Shown piece after piece: positions 35,390 through 46,394 of a stretch of 64,000 nt of DNA. The stretch is taken from NCBI GenBank assembly GCA_039707655.1, contig CM077665.1, forward strand, positions 80,911,954-80,975,953, in the 5' to 3' direction. Each line of letters begins with the position of its first letter. The first letter of the stretch is position 1. The position numbers were made by a program, and so were the translations under genes. This DNA comes from Elymus sibiricus. Its lineage: Eukaryota; Streptophyta; Magnoliopsida; Poales; Poaceae. Under the pieces are notes generated by a model, which did no database searches, had not been told where the DNA came from, and was given only the letters and a program-made list of their open reading frames with translations.

Positions 35390-38300
35390 TCATAAAATGT
35401 TTTCTCTCGAACATTGAGCCTCTATTGCCCGAGCACCCTCCATAACTACGGAGAAGTATCGCTCTGGGCACCTATGCTCCTTTCGAGGTGGCGGCGGAGC
35501 AGTGGCTATTTTCGTCGGATCAAGACCCGACCAGTGCACCTTGGCCCTTGCGAAGGCCATCCGAGCTCCCTCGATGCAGGAGGGCCGCTTTAGTGCGTCG
35601 ATCCGAGGCGAGGCATTGCTTAGCTTCTGCACCAGGCCGAAGTAGCTGCTCGGCAACGGCTCGTCGGGCCATAGCCGGATGCAGAGATCCTTCATGGCCG
35701 GTTCCGCCATTCGGTGTAGCTCCATCAGCTGCTTCAGCTGCTCAATGAGGAGAGGAGAGCGCTCGGAGGCTTCAAATTGCTCCCAAAACAGCCGAGCTTC
35801 ATCTCCCTCTCCCCGCGAAGCATAGAACTGGTTCGCGTCCGCTGTGCTCTTCTGGAGGTCCGAGCAGGCGCCTGAGGAACGCCATACTTGGGTAAGCAAT
35901 GCGAACTTGCTATCCCCGAAGACACACTGCAGTAAATACGGCTTACCATCCATGATAGCCTTGGCCTGGCTGACTTGCTCTTCAAAAGACCGCCTATCCA
36001 CCCGCTCCTTCTGGAGATCGGATTTCAGAGTGGATAGTTTGGCGGCCTGCTCCTTGCCTTTCTGCTCGAGGTCCTCGCACTTTTGACCGGCGTCTTTGAG
36101 CTCCTGCTGAATTTCCTCCACCCAAGCCTCATGTTTGGCACCGGTGGCTTTTAAATCGGAGAGCGCGGCAGCCGCTTGTTCGGCCGCCGCCTTCTCGCTC
36201 GCGGCCTCCTGTTTCGCCTTCTCAAGCTCGGCGTTGAGCTTCTCAATTTCCTTCGCCGAGGCTGCGTAAGCATCAAACATATAAAAATACTGCGTCGACA
36301 GTACGGTGATGAAGAATGCGGATATTACAATCCGGCTCACCTTGCGCCTCGTCGAATCTCTTATTCAGAGCGTCGAGCTCATCTTCGGAGCTCTTGAGCT
36401 TCCGATTTAGCTCGTCTAGCTCGGCGGCATTAACAGCCGCCGCCGATGACGAAGCCTACACATAACAAACCACTATCAGGTTACATGGATTCAAACCTCC
36501 GAACTATCATAAACATGATCACATGTTCGGCCCCTTAAGAGCTATTGGAACATTCCGAACAAACATTGTCTCATGCATTGTCCGGTTAATAGTCTATGAC
36601 TGACCCCCAGGTGAGTTTTTCCAAACTCACCTAGGGCTCGGGGGCTGCTATATATATAACGACAGCACAAAAATAGTAAATTAACAAAACATTACGTGGC
36701 TTACCTGGAAGCCCATCAGGAGACCCTTGAAGGCCTTCTTCAGTCTGCTATCAACGGACTGAATGCTTTGTAAAACCGCACCCATAAGGGTGCGGTGCTC
36801 CTCGGAGATGGAGGAGCTTGACAGAGCCTCCCCCATAGCCGGCCATCCATTGGTCGATGGCACCGGTGGAGGTCGGTTAACCCGATCGCCAACCGGGGAT
36901 TGAACTGGTGCCTCCGGAGGCATGGTGCGCTCCGGAGACGTCCTCGGAAGGGACTGGACATCCCCTCGTCCGGTCTCCTCAGTGTCCGGGAGGGGCTTTT
37001 CCCCCCGGTCTTTGGCGGCCAAGGCGTTAGCCTCGACCATGACGTCGTCGCCCCCACCACTGGTGTCCGGCTCCAAAAGAGCTTGTTGGGATGACACCTC
37101 CGCGGCATCCTTCGCGGCGCCCGGAGGAGAGGGGTGCGACGCGGTCCCGCTCTCCGCTAGCTCGGCGGGCGGAGTCTCCCCGTCCGAGACTTGATCGGTG
37201 GGGAGAACACGTGGTGGGCTGCAAGTCAATAGGCGCTCACATGTTAATTCAAAACTTAGCACTAATAGCTTAGGAAGTCTTCGGATCTTTACCTTCGAGC
37301 TGGGGGCTTGACCCCGAGGTTCCTTCATGGAACCTTCTCGAAGTCCTCGGACTCGGTATCCGAGTCCGAACTATCGTCGGGCAGCTAGCTGTGTCCGACG
37401 CGCTTTCTTCAGGGCGGGAGGAGGTACATCCTCTGTGGCGTCTGATGACACCGCCCTCTTTCTTGCAAGGGGGGAATCGCCTTCCCCCTCGCCCTCATGC
37501 TCCTCCTCTTGATTCGAGGAGGCATGGGTTTCCTCGGACACAGCCCCCGGCTGGTCCCTGATGCGCAGGCCTGCTCGGCCTGGTTTCTTCTTTTGCTCCT
37601 TCTTCTCTGGCGCCTTGTAAGGCGCCACGACGAGCATCTCCGACAGCAACTGGGACCTAGGGTCTTCGGGCTGTGGAGCCAGACATTTGATGCCCATGGC
37701 CTTGCTCAACCATTCCTGCGGAAGTGATCGGAAAGTGCTTAGAATTTCTTCAGGAAAACGAAGCCGATCAAGCGAAACTGTGTTATACCTCGGAAGGGGG
37801 CTTATCGGCGCGCAGGCCCTGGTCCTCCTTCTTGGCTGGCCAATTCTCCTGTGCCTTGAACAGCGCCTTCCACAGCTTCTCCTGAGTGGTGCAGAAGAGC
37901 TGACGAATCGTAGGCTCATCGTCAATCCGATAAGTCCACATAGGAGAGCCCCGGCGCTGGCAGGGGAGGATGCGCCGCCGGAGCATAATCTGGACCACGT
38001 TGGTCAGCTCGATTTTGTCCTTGATCATGGAGGCGATGCCCCTCTACAGGTCATCCACCTCTGTATCCGACCCCCAGTCGAGGCCCTTTCGGACCCATGA
38101 GGTCAATCTGGTCGGGGGACCGGATCTGAATTCGGCAGGAACAGTTCCGCCCTCCTCTCTTGGCTCGGTGATGTAAAACCACTCTTTTTGCCAAGTTTTG
38201 ATGGTGTCGATGAAGGTGCCGGATGGCCATCCTGCGCGGGGAAGCTTGCTGATGACCGCCCCGCCGCAGTCTGCGTGTTCGCCTGCGACACACTTCGGCT

Positions 38301-38658
38301 TGACATTTAATATCTTGAGCCATAGTCCGAAGTGTGGTTCGACCCGCAAGAAGGCCTTGCAGACGATGATGAAGGCCGATATGTGCATAAAGGAGTTCGG
38401 CGGGAGGTCGTGGAAGTCGAGTCCGTAGAAGAACACGAGGCCCCTAACGAAGGGGTGGAGCGGGAAGCTCAGTCCTCGGATGAAGTGAGGAATGAAGACC
38501 ACCCTCTCGCCTGGTTTGGGGGTGGGGATCACCTGGCCCTCCTCTGGGGCGCGGTGGAAGATGTTGGCAGGGAGGTAGCCGGCGTCCTTGAGGTCCCGGA
38601 TGTCCTGGTCTGTGACCGTGGAAGCCTCCCACTTGCCGTTGGAGCCTGAGCCGGCCAT
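35390..38658 (-). pseudogene. Antisense accessory gene of E5, five predicted exons, putative gypsy-type transposon protein
   Basis: Exons on the minus strand: 38658-37789, 37715-37293, 37218-36705, 36455-36341, 36261-35390. All four introns begin GT and end AG: 37788-37716, 37292-37219, 36704-36456, 36340-36262. The codon phases I checked across the joins fit. Exon 1 (MAGSGSNGKWEAS...) has the globular domain seen in plant proteins annotated putative gypsy type transposon (Pfam Transposase_28, from memory): PHFIRGLSFPLHPFVRGLVF. Exon 2 is basic and acidic low-complexity, exon 3 proline-rich, exons 4-5 a long coiled coil with a conserved C-terminal part (LCIRLWPDEPLPSSYFGL). Lesions: TAG 38044-38046, a frameshift in exon 2 before 37371, TGA 37325-37327. 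The function is unknown. Confidence 0.78.
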
Positions 38659-39228
38659 GGCTGAGCTCGGAGGAGGAAGGGTGGAAAACCTAGATCTGGG
38701 CTCTGGAGGCTCAGGAGATTGGGGAAGCGGGGATGCGAATGGGAAGCGCGGTTAAGCCTTGGGGTTTTCTTTCCCTTTTATTGGGCTTGTCGCCGGTTAG
38801 CCTCCCTTCACTGCGCTGTGAATCCCTCCGCTTCCCAAGACGTGCGTGCCGTTATATGCGCATGATTAAACATATCCCGTGTGAAACGGAGCACGATCTG
38901 TGCAGTAATGGGTCATGCTGACGAAAACGGCCTCGAACCACGAATCGAGCTTTTGTGACTGGTTCAGCGGTCGTGGTGGGCCGTGACCTTTCATGTGAAA
39001 GGTTGTCAGGGAGCACTGTTTACTCCTTGACGTTTGGCCTTCAAGGCCGAGTTATTCATGGTGTTCGGACGATCCATGATCGGGAAAACTACACGTCGTC
39101 GGAGGCCGAACTAAAACTCGGCCGATCACTATTTGGAGAAAGGAACTCGCCTCGCAAGCCGAAGACTCTGATCATATGAAGCAGCTGGAGCTTGGACCCT
39201 TGGCGTTGGAGGCTAGTTCGGGGGCTAC
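38659..39228 (-). promoter_or_regulatory. Upstream region of the E5 antisense gene and E5 3' internal end
   Basis: About 570 bp between the antisense ATG (38658) and the 3' LTR. On the minus strand a TATA-like caataaaaggg lies near 38775-38785, about 120 bp before the ATG. No plus-strand ORF is supported. Confidence 0.45.
39213..39228 (+). other. E5 polypurine tract
   Basis: ctagttcgggggctac abuts the 3' LTR start tgagggag at 39229. Confidence 0.8.
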
Positions 39229-39699
39229 TGAGGGAGTCCTGGTTTAAGGGGTCCTCGGGAGGCCGACCTATTTCTCATGGGCCGGACTATATGGGCCACT
39301 TCCTGAGCATTGGATGGACCGAAGACCCTGTCTCCAGGAAGGAAGCTTCGAGAATTGTGGCGTATCCTCCACGTTTGGAGTAGTGAATAGGCATGTTTAT
39401 CCCTTCGATGTGTAACCGACCATGTGTAAACCCTAGGTACCCTCGGCGTCTATATAAGCCGGAGGGTTTTAGGTTGTAGAAAAAAGAGAACTCATCTAGG
39501 GTTTTAGTCATTCGATCTCGAGGTAGATCAACTCTGTAACCCTCATACCATCAATATAATCAAGCAGGACGTAGGGTATTACGTCCATAGGAGGGCCCGA
39601 ACCTGGGTAAACATCGTCTCCCTCTTCTCCTATTACCATCGATTCTAGTCTCACAGCTCGGGACCCCCTACCCGAGATCCGCCGGTTTTGACACCGACA
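39229..39699 (+). repeat. E5 3' LTR
   Basis: 471 bp partner of 30409-30879, same ends, nine substitutions and no indel seen. Confidence 0.93.
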
Positions 39700-39704
39700 C
39701 CTTT

Positions 39705-41324
39705 GTACTAGATTGCTTAGTCTTAACTTGTGGCATGAATGTAGACAAGAGTAGTCGTTTGGCTAGATAAGAAGAAGTCTTCTTTCGGAGATCGTCATTG
39801 ATTGCTTTAAGAAACTCATGTCTTGCTCCAAGTTGAGCTTCTCGAAGCGTAGCTTCTCATGAGTTCTTACAAGCTCTCTATGATCTTCTAAAGTAGATTC
39901 ATGAGCTAACTTAAGAGTGTTCAATTCTTTAGTTAGTCGTTCTATTTCCTTCTTATCATCATCACATGACTTATCTTGATTAGCATGATCATTATCTAGC
40001 ACATTTTGACTAATATCCCTTGCTTTATCACATAGCAAGTCATCATCTCCAAGTAAGTCATCCTCATCACTATCGAAGTCAAGATATTCGGGGTGTGATA
40101 CCTTAGGTCCTTTAGCCATGAAGCAACTTCCACTCCCTTCATTTGGTGAATCAAATATGTCGTAGGAGTTGGAGGAAATGAGTGCAAGTCTGGCAACACC
40201 TTCATCTTGACTATAGTCGGAGTCGGAGTGATAGCTTCTCTCGGATTGGTTGTCGGAATCGGAGCCAGAAATCCATTCACCAACATGAGCTTGATGTCTT
40301 CTTCTTGAGTAGATCTTGGTGTACTTGTCCTTCTTTTCCGAGTCTCTACTTCTCCTTGAGGGTCTTCATTCATAACGATCATCTCTACTCCTTCTCTCTC
40401 TTCGAGGTGACTCATCTCTTGAGCTCTTCCTTCTAGGTGACTCTTCCCTTCTTTTGTGAGGGGCCGCGCACTCATTGGAGTAGTGTCCGGGCCTTCCACA
40501 ATTGTAACAATTCCGGTCAAGACTAGATGAACGCTTTTCTTCATATCTTGAGTTGGAGTTCCTCTCTTTGCCTCTACTCTTGTAGAACTTGTTGAATTTC
40601 TTGACCATGAAGCTTATCTCTTCATTGGTAACAAGGTTGTCGCTTGAAGTAGTTGGAGCATCACTTGTGGCTTTGTGTTGTGAAGTTCTTCCTTGTCTTT
40701 GAGTGACATCTCATGAGCAAAAATTCTACCAATGACTTCTGTAGGCTTGAGATCTTTGTAGTTTGGCATCATTTAGATCAATGTGCACATGGTGTCATAC
40801 TTTCCATCCAAAGATCCAAGTATCTTCTTGATGATGAATTTGTCGGTCATTTCTTCACTTCCTAAGCCGGCAATCTCATTGGTGATGAGAGCAAGCCTAG
40901 AGTACATCTCCACGACTCCTTCACCATCCTTCATCTTGAACTTGTCAAGTTGACTTTGAAGCACGTCCAACTTAGATTCTCTGATGGAATCGGTACCTTC
41001 GTGCATATCAACCAAAGTATCCCAAATTTCCTTTGCATTCTCAAGTCGGCTGATTTTGTTGAATTCTTCGGGGCATAGGCAGTCGAAAAGAATGTCACAT
41101 GCTTGAGCATTGTATTGCAACATGTTCAATTCATCCGCAGTCGCTTCATGATCCGGTTCCTTTCCATCACCAAAGAATTCAGCTTGCAAGCCAACACGAA
41201 CAACAACCCAAACGGCGGGGTTATGACCAAGAATATGCATTTTCATCTTGTGCTTCCAACTAGCAAAATTAGTACCATCAAAGTACGGACCTCTATGGTG
41301 GTAACTTCCCTCACTAGACGCCAT
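39705..41324 (-). pseudogene. Gag remnant of E4 (copia type)
   Basis: Starts at ATG 41324 (MASSEGSYHHRGPYFDGTN). The first 183 codons are open and hold a copia Gag domain (ASWKHKMKMHILGHN; RLENAKEIWDTLVDMHEG). TAA at 40773-40775 is in frame with the continuation MMPNYKDLKPTEV. A frameshift near 40680 follows. The zinc knuckle CYNCGRPGHYSNEC is at about 40466-40510, flanked by arginine/serine-rich segments. A further shift leads to an acidic segment DFDSDEDDLL and a coiled coil (EIERLTKELNTLKLAHEST, 39790-39930). E5 interrupts the frame at 39705; it resumes at 30408. Confidence 0.8.
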
Positions 41325-41341
41325 ATGCAATGGAGACCAAA

Positions 41342-41353
41342 GCTCTGATACCA
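41342..41353 (-). other. E4 primer binding site, initiator tRNA-Met type
   Basis: Minus strand TGGTATCAGAGC, two bases from the LTR end CTACA. Confidence 0.9.
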
Positions 41354-41355
41354 CT

Positions 41356-42604
41356 TGTAGGATCGAAAGTATGTCTAGAGGGGGGGGGGGGGGTGATTAG
41401 ATTACTTGACCAAAAATAAAAATTCTACCTGTGGGCAGATTTTAGCAATGATAGCAAGTCAAGCACGCCCTACACATGCATGTCTAAGAGTATTGCAACG
41501 GAAAGTAAATACAAGCACATGTAATAGAGGTAAGGGTTAGAAGATCAAACGCAATTGTAGACACGAAGATTTTTCCCGTGGTTCCGATAGGTGGCGCTAT
41601 TGTACATCCACATTTATGGAGTCTTCAACCCACGGAGGGTAACGGCCGCGAGAGTCCACGGAGGGCTCCACCCATAAGGTTCCACGAAGTAGCAACCTTG
41701 ACTTTTCCATAACGGCTTCCGTCCACGAAGGACTAGCCTCACTATGGGTAGATCTTCACGAAGTAGGCGATCTCCTTGCCCTTACAAACTTCTTGGTTCA
41801 ACTCCACAACATGAAGTAGGAGGCTCCCAAGCAACACCTAACCAATCTAGGAGGCACCACCCTCCAAAAGGTAATAGGCTTGATAATGATGATGAACTCC
41901 TTGCTCTTGTGCTTCAAGATGATAGACTCCTCAACACTCAATCACTCTCTCACAGATTTGGCTTGGTAGAAGAGATTGATTGGGTGGAAAGCAACTTGGG
42001 GAGGCTAGAAATCAAGATCCATATGGTTGGAGTGGATGATCTTGATCTCAACACATGGGTAGGTGGTTCTCTCTCAGAAATTTGGATATGGGAAGTGGGG
42101 AACAGTTCTGAGTGCTTCACTTACGAGTGGGATGTGGTGGAGGGGTATATATAGGCATCTCAAAAAATCCAACCGTTACAACATTATTGACCATCTCGGT
42201 GAAACCGAAGCAAAACTCATTTGTACCGATCTGTTCAAAATGTGGCAACTTTCGGAATCTCGGTGAGACCGATATAGGAATTTCGGTGGTACCGAAATGA
42301 GTGGCCGAGGGCAGTTTCCAAAACTCGGTGAGACCGAAGCATAAACTCGGAATTTCCTATTCTATGAAATCAGTCACCCGAACCGTGGTCACCAGAACTC
42401 GGTTGCACCGAAGCAGTCTCGGTTGTACCAAAATTTTAGGGTTTGGCTAGGGTTCTGTCTTGGGTAGAAAATCGGTAGGGCCGGATGAAACACTTGGTGG
42501 CACCGATTTTTTGGATTAGGGTTTTGACAGAGTATTTTTGTGGGAGAGCTTGTGGGTGTTTTTGGTGACGAGCACTTGTGCACGTGAAGAAATTTGTTCA
42601 CCAA
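41356..42604 (-). repeat. E4 5' LTR with palindrome cluster
   Basis: Begins on the plus strand tgtaggatcgaaagtatg, which is the minus-strand LTR end. The other end is disturbed by E6, which abuts ttcaccaa at 42604. Seven TCGGTnnnACCGA-type palindromes lie at 42196-42510. A run of 14 G at 41380-41393 may be a sequencing or slippage site. Confidence 0.75.
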
Positions 42605-44113
42605 TGATGACCCACAAGTATAGGGGATCTATCGTAGTCCTTTCGATAAGTAAGAGTGTCGAACCCAACAAGGAGCAGAAGGAAATGACAAGCGGTTTTC
42701 AGTAAGGTATTCTCTGCAAGCACTGAAATTATCGGTGATTGATAGTTTTGGCATAAGGTAATTCGTAACGGATAGCAAGTAACAAATGTAACAAAGGTGC
42801 AGCAAGGTGGCCCAATCCTTTTTGTAGCAAAGGACAAGCCTGGACAAACTCTTATATAAAGCAAAGCGCTCCCGAGGACACTTGGGAATTTCTGTCAAGC
42901 TAGTTTTCATCATGCTCATATGATTCGCGTTCGTTACTTTGATAATTTGATATGTGGGTGGACCGGTGCTTGGGTGTTGCCCTTACTTGGAAAAGCCTCC
43001 CACTTATGATTAACCTCTCTCGCAAGCATCCGCAACTACAAAAGAAGAATTAAGATAAATCTAACCATAGGATGAAACATATGGATCCAAATCAGCCCCT
43101 TACGAAGCAACGCATAAACTAGGGTTTAAGCTTCTGTCACTCTAGCAACCCATCATCTACTTATTACTTCCCAATGCCTTCCTCTAGGCCCAAATAATGG
43201 TGAAGTGTCATGTAGTCGACGTTCACATAACACCACTAGAGGAGAGACAACATACATCTCATCAAAATATCGAACGAATACCAAATTCACATGTTTACTT
43301 ATAACAAGACTTATCCCATGTCCTCAGGAACAAACGTAACTACTCACAAAGCATATTCATGTTCATAATCAGAGGATTATTAATTATCATTAAGGATCTG
43401 AACATATGATCTTCCACCAAGTAAACCAACTAGCATCAACTACAAGGAGTAATCAACACTACTAGCAACCCACAGGTACCAATCTGAGGTTTTGAGACAA
43501 AGATCGAATACAAGAGATGAACTAGGGTTTGAGAGGAGATTGTGCTGGTGAAGATGTTGATGGAGATTGACCCCGTCTCGATGAGAGGATCGTTGGTGAT
43601 GACGATGACTTCGATTTCCCCCTCCGGGAGGGAAGTTTCCCCGGCAGAACAGCTCCGCCGGAGCCCTAGATTGGTTCTATCCAAGTTCCGCCTCGAAACG
43701 GCGGCGCTTCGTCCCGAAAGCTCCCTCATGATTTTTTCCAGGTCAAAACCATCCATATAGCAGAAGATGGGCACCGGAGGCCTGCCAGGGGGCCCACAAG
43801 CCACAGGGGCGCGCCCAAGGGGGTAGGGCGCGCCCCCTGGCTTGTGACTCCCTGGTGGGTCCCCTTTGGTATTTCTTTCGCCCAATATTTTTTGTATATT
43901 CCAAAATAATTCTCCATAGATTTTCAGGACTTTTGGAGTTGTGCAGAATAGGTATCTCAGATTTGCTCCTTTTCCAGTCTAGAATTCCAGCTGCCGGCAT
44001 TCTCCCTCTTCATGTAAACCTTGTAAAATAAGAGAGAAAAGGCATAAGTATTGTACCATAATGTGTATTAACAGCCCATAATGCAATAAATATCGATATA
44101 AAAGCATGATGCA
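42605..44113 (-). repeat. E6: solo LTR of a Sabrina/WHAM-type gypsy element
   Basis: 1.5 kb, TGCATCATGC... to ...GGGTCATCA on the minus strand, TG...CA, with no internal region. The end at 42605 resembles the E1 LTR end (cccacaagtataggggat). It contains the GC-rich hairpin at 43793-43848 with 20-base-class arms. The flanks accaa (left) and aaatg (right) do not match, so no TSD is visible. Confidence 0.78.
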
Positions 44114-44670
44114 AAATGGATGTAACACCCCAAAAATCGGGTTATCGATTTTTGTGCTGTTATTCCTTCCTAGCTTTTCTCTCCCGAATTTTTTCCTCTG
44201 GAATTTGGCAAGTGACCAGATGAATCCAGTCTATCCTCAACCTCTCAGTGCTTTTCCTATGCCCATGTGCCAGTCAACCCTCCGTCAGTAAACCCCGAAC
44301 CTCATTCCAACCCTAGTTCCGAAGTATTGGAGCTGGAAATCCTGCCTTTGTGATTGCAAAGGAGCTATCATTTCCCTTGCTCTGTTAATCCTCCCAAAAT
44401 TTCCAGAGATCCTTCTGCCCTCATAAACCCTAGATGTGCAAAAATATTGCTAAGTCCTATGCAATATTTTCCCTCTAGAATTAATTCCTTATTCTGCCTT
44501 TCTGAGGAATTAAATCCCGGGAAATATCTATACATCTCCACAGGTCATGGAAACTTGTGGAGATATTCTTTGTGACCATATTGATCTCTCATAAAAATAT
44601 TGGCTATAATTAAATAAGGGAAATTGCCTTTTCCTATTTAAAGCCAATATTTCAATTTGGGGCCTTTCCA

Positions 44671-45457
44671 AAGGAACTACCATTTTGTTAGCTAGGAAAA
44701 ATCCCAAATAATTTGTGGAGCTTATTATATCCATATCTTCTCTATTTCCATCAAAATATCAAGTTCCTCAATTCAAATTTTGAGCACCACTTCCATTTGC
44801 AAATTCTGTCCAGATTTCCCATTTGCAAAGGAAGTGCATGATTCCTTGATCTCCTTGGGCTAAAACTTTGCAGGGTAATTAATTTTGATAAATTACACTT
44901 GTCCTCCAAAAATTAGCCCATTCCATTTAGCCAATCTTCCTTAGAAAATTATTCAAGATCCTGTCCATATTGGAGCACTGTGAAGGAAGTACCCTTTTTA
45001 CTTATGAAAATGGTATGAAACTTTTACAGTGCCTCCATATTCCTAAATAAATGGCCTCTTCCAAATTTGAGACCTTTTCATCTAGCCAATTCCCCAGAAC
45101 CATCTGATTTCAATTTCTGTCCAGTCTGGCACTTTGTGAAGGAAGTGCTTGTTCTCTTGATTCAATTGAGCTGAAATTTGGCAGGGAAGTACATATTGAT
45201 ATATTACTTCTGTAAACCAAAAATCAGATCAACTCTCCAAGCCAATCCTTTCTTATAATTTTCTCAAGTTTCTGACCAGATTGCATCTCTGTGAAGGAAG
45301 TACCATCATAGATGATCAATTTGATCTGAAACTTTTCCAGTACATTCTTGTGTTCAAATCATTCCTCTCCCCAAAAAATCATCCAAGTATATGTAGCCAT
45401 TTTTCCCCAGCTCTCTCATTTTCAAATCTGGTCAGACTGCCAAGTTACAAAGGAAGT
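44671..45457 (+). repeat. Degenerate tandem repeat, 155-157 bp period, in the E7 LTR
   Basis: The motif AAGGAAGT (or AAGGAACT) begins at 44671, 44828, 44983, 45139, 45294 and 45450: spacings 157, 155, 156, 155 and 156. Around it, each unit has a variant of ctgtccaga upstream and of gatctgaaacttttgcagg downstream. A copy aaaggagc at 44359 is exactly two periods before the first. The right LTR repeats the series from 51875 to 52653. Confidence 0.85.
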
Positions 45458-45971
45458 ACCAGCTAGACTTGCTCATTTGTGCTGCATTTTGGCCAAGATA
45501 CTCACTCTAGTGAGTGGTCAACCTCAGCCAAAGATCAGGCCAAGAGGTGCACTGAGGTGACCACACCACATCACAAACAGGTTGCTGTTGACAACTATTA
45601 GAGCTTGGTTTAGTCACCTCAGGCCTCTCTTAGGTCATTCAGCCGCACAGGTCAAGTCAGCGAAGCGTGGAAAAGAGCCTAGACATAGTTTGGCGTCGAG
45701 CAGGGCGTGGCAACGCCATGGCCACGCGGTGACCACGTGCGAAGCCAGCCAAATCGGTGCTCTGTGCGAATGGACGCTTCGGGAGCTCGTTCCAGCGAGC
45801 TCCAGCCTGTCCATGGATGCCGTAGAGCCCTCCATTGCGAGTGTGAACCCTCTAGAGCCATCTCCCCCTAGTCCCGTAAATTCTGGCCGCCCTTGTCGCC
45901 CTCCCGAAGCTCCGCCGGCCATCTCGAAGCCCCGGCCGCCGTCTAGCTTCTTCCCTAGTCCCTCCCCGCAG

Positions 45972-45980
45972 CTATATATA
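45972..45980 (+). promoter_or_regulatory. Candidate TATA box in the E7 LTR
   Basis: gctatatatagcc in a GC-rich context, about 80 bp before an ATG at 46056 that opens a 112-codon ORF beginning MAESRRR. In E8 the arrangement is the same (TATA 54622, ATG 54699, MAERPSD). This marks the likely start of the R region. Confidence 0.7.
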
Positions 45981-46055
45981 GCCTGCCCGAGCCCCTGTAG
46001 CCCCCATAGAGCCCAGCCCCCTCCCATTCGAGCTCCTTGAGCTCTTGAAGCTTCA

Positions 46056-46394
46056 ATGGCAGAGAGCCGCCGCCGACTCCCCTCGGCCGTTCCTGGCGCT
46101 CCGGCCCTCCCCTCCTCTCTGACCGAGGTCGCCGCCTTCCCCATGGATCGCCGAGCCGCCGCCATCTCTGTTTTGGCTAGGAAAGTGTCGCCGGAGCAGC
46201 GCCCCTCAACTGGGGCCGTCCGCCGCTTCCGGTCAACGGCTGCAGCGCCACCGGCCGGCTCGCGAGCCTTGTCAACAACCTGCGGACGCGGCCGAGCCCC
46301 GCGGACTTGCCCCGCCCCTCCACGGGCGCCGCCGAGGCCCTGCACGCCAGCATCGAGCCGGCCGGCGCCGGCCCTGTCCTCTGTCGTGGGCTAG
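46056..46394 (+). CDS. LTR-encoded leader ORF of E7, 112 aa, doubtful
   Basis: First ATG after the TATA box, MAESRRRLPSAVPG, proline/arginine/alanine-rich without a recognisable domain. E8 has an ORF in the equivalent place, also starting MAE, but the proteins diverge at once. High GC makes long chance ORFs likely here. If translated it would act as an upstream ORF on the genomic RNA. I list it because its position and start are shared by both elements. Confidence 0.3.
   Translation: MAESRRRLPSAVPGAPALPSSLTEVAAFPMDRRAAAISVLARKVSPEQRPSTGAVRRFRSTAAAPPAGSRALSTTCGRGRAPRTCPAPPRAPPRPCTPASSRPAPALSSVVG

Larger units (their letters stand above)
30409..39699 (+). mobile_element. E5: Fatima-type Ty3/gypsy element, non-autonomous, with an antisense gene
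   Basis: Complete element with TSD ccttt at 30404-30408 and 39700-39704. LTRs of 471 bp at 30409-30879 and 39229-39699 begin tgagggagtcctgg and end ttttgacaccgaca, the Fatima signature I remember. By my count the LTRs differ at nine positions (1.9%). The plus strand carries gag and protease only. The minus strand carries a five-exon accessory gene where pol might be expected. It is inserted in E4. Confidence 0.92.
26092..42604 (-). mobile_element. E4: non-autonomous copia-like element with a large accessory ORF, split by E5 and cut by E2
   Basis: Minus strand. 5' LTR 41356 to about 42604, PBS 41342-41353, gag remnant 41324 to 39705 and on after E5 from 30408 to about 29850, then a non-coding stretch, then the accessory ORF 28169-26112. 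E2 is inserted 20 bp past that ORF, so the 3' LTR should lie beyond the left edge of the window. No RT or integrase is visible. I do not recognise the family with confidence. Confidence 0.7.

Noticed and set aside
42196..42510. CRISPR-like array
   Set aside because: The short palindromes are unevenly spaced, have no unique spacers of constant size and lie in a plant LTR.
45635..46345. 236-codon minus-strand ORF in the E7 LTR
   Set aside because: It lies in the GC-rich promoter segment where stops are rare. Its composition is simple glycine/arginine/alanine and only part of it is kept in the other LTR.
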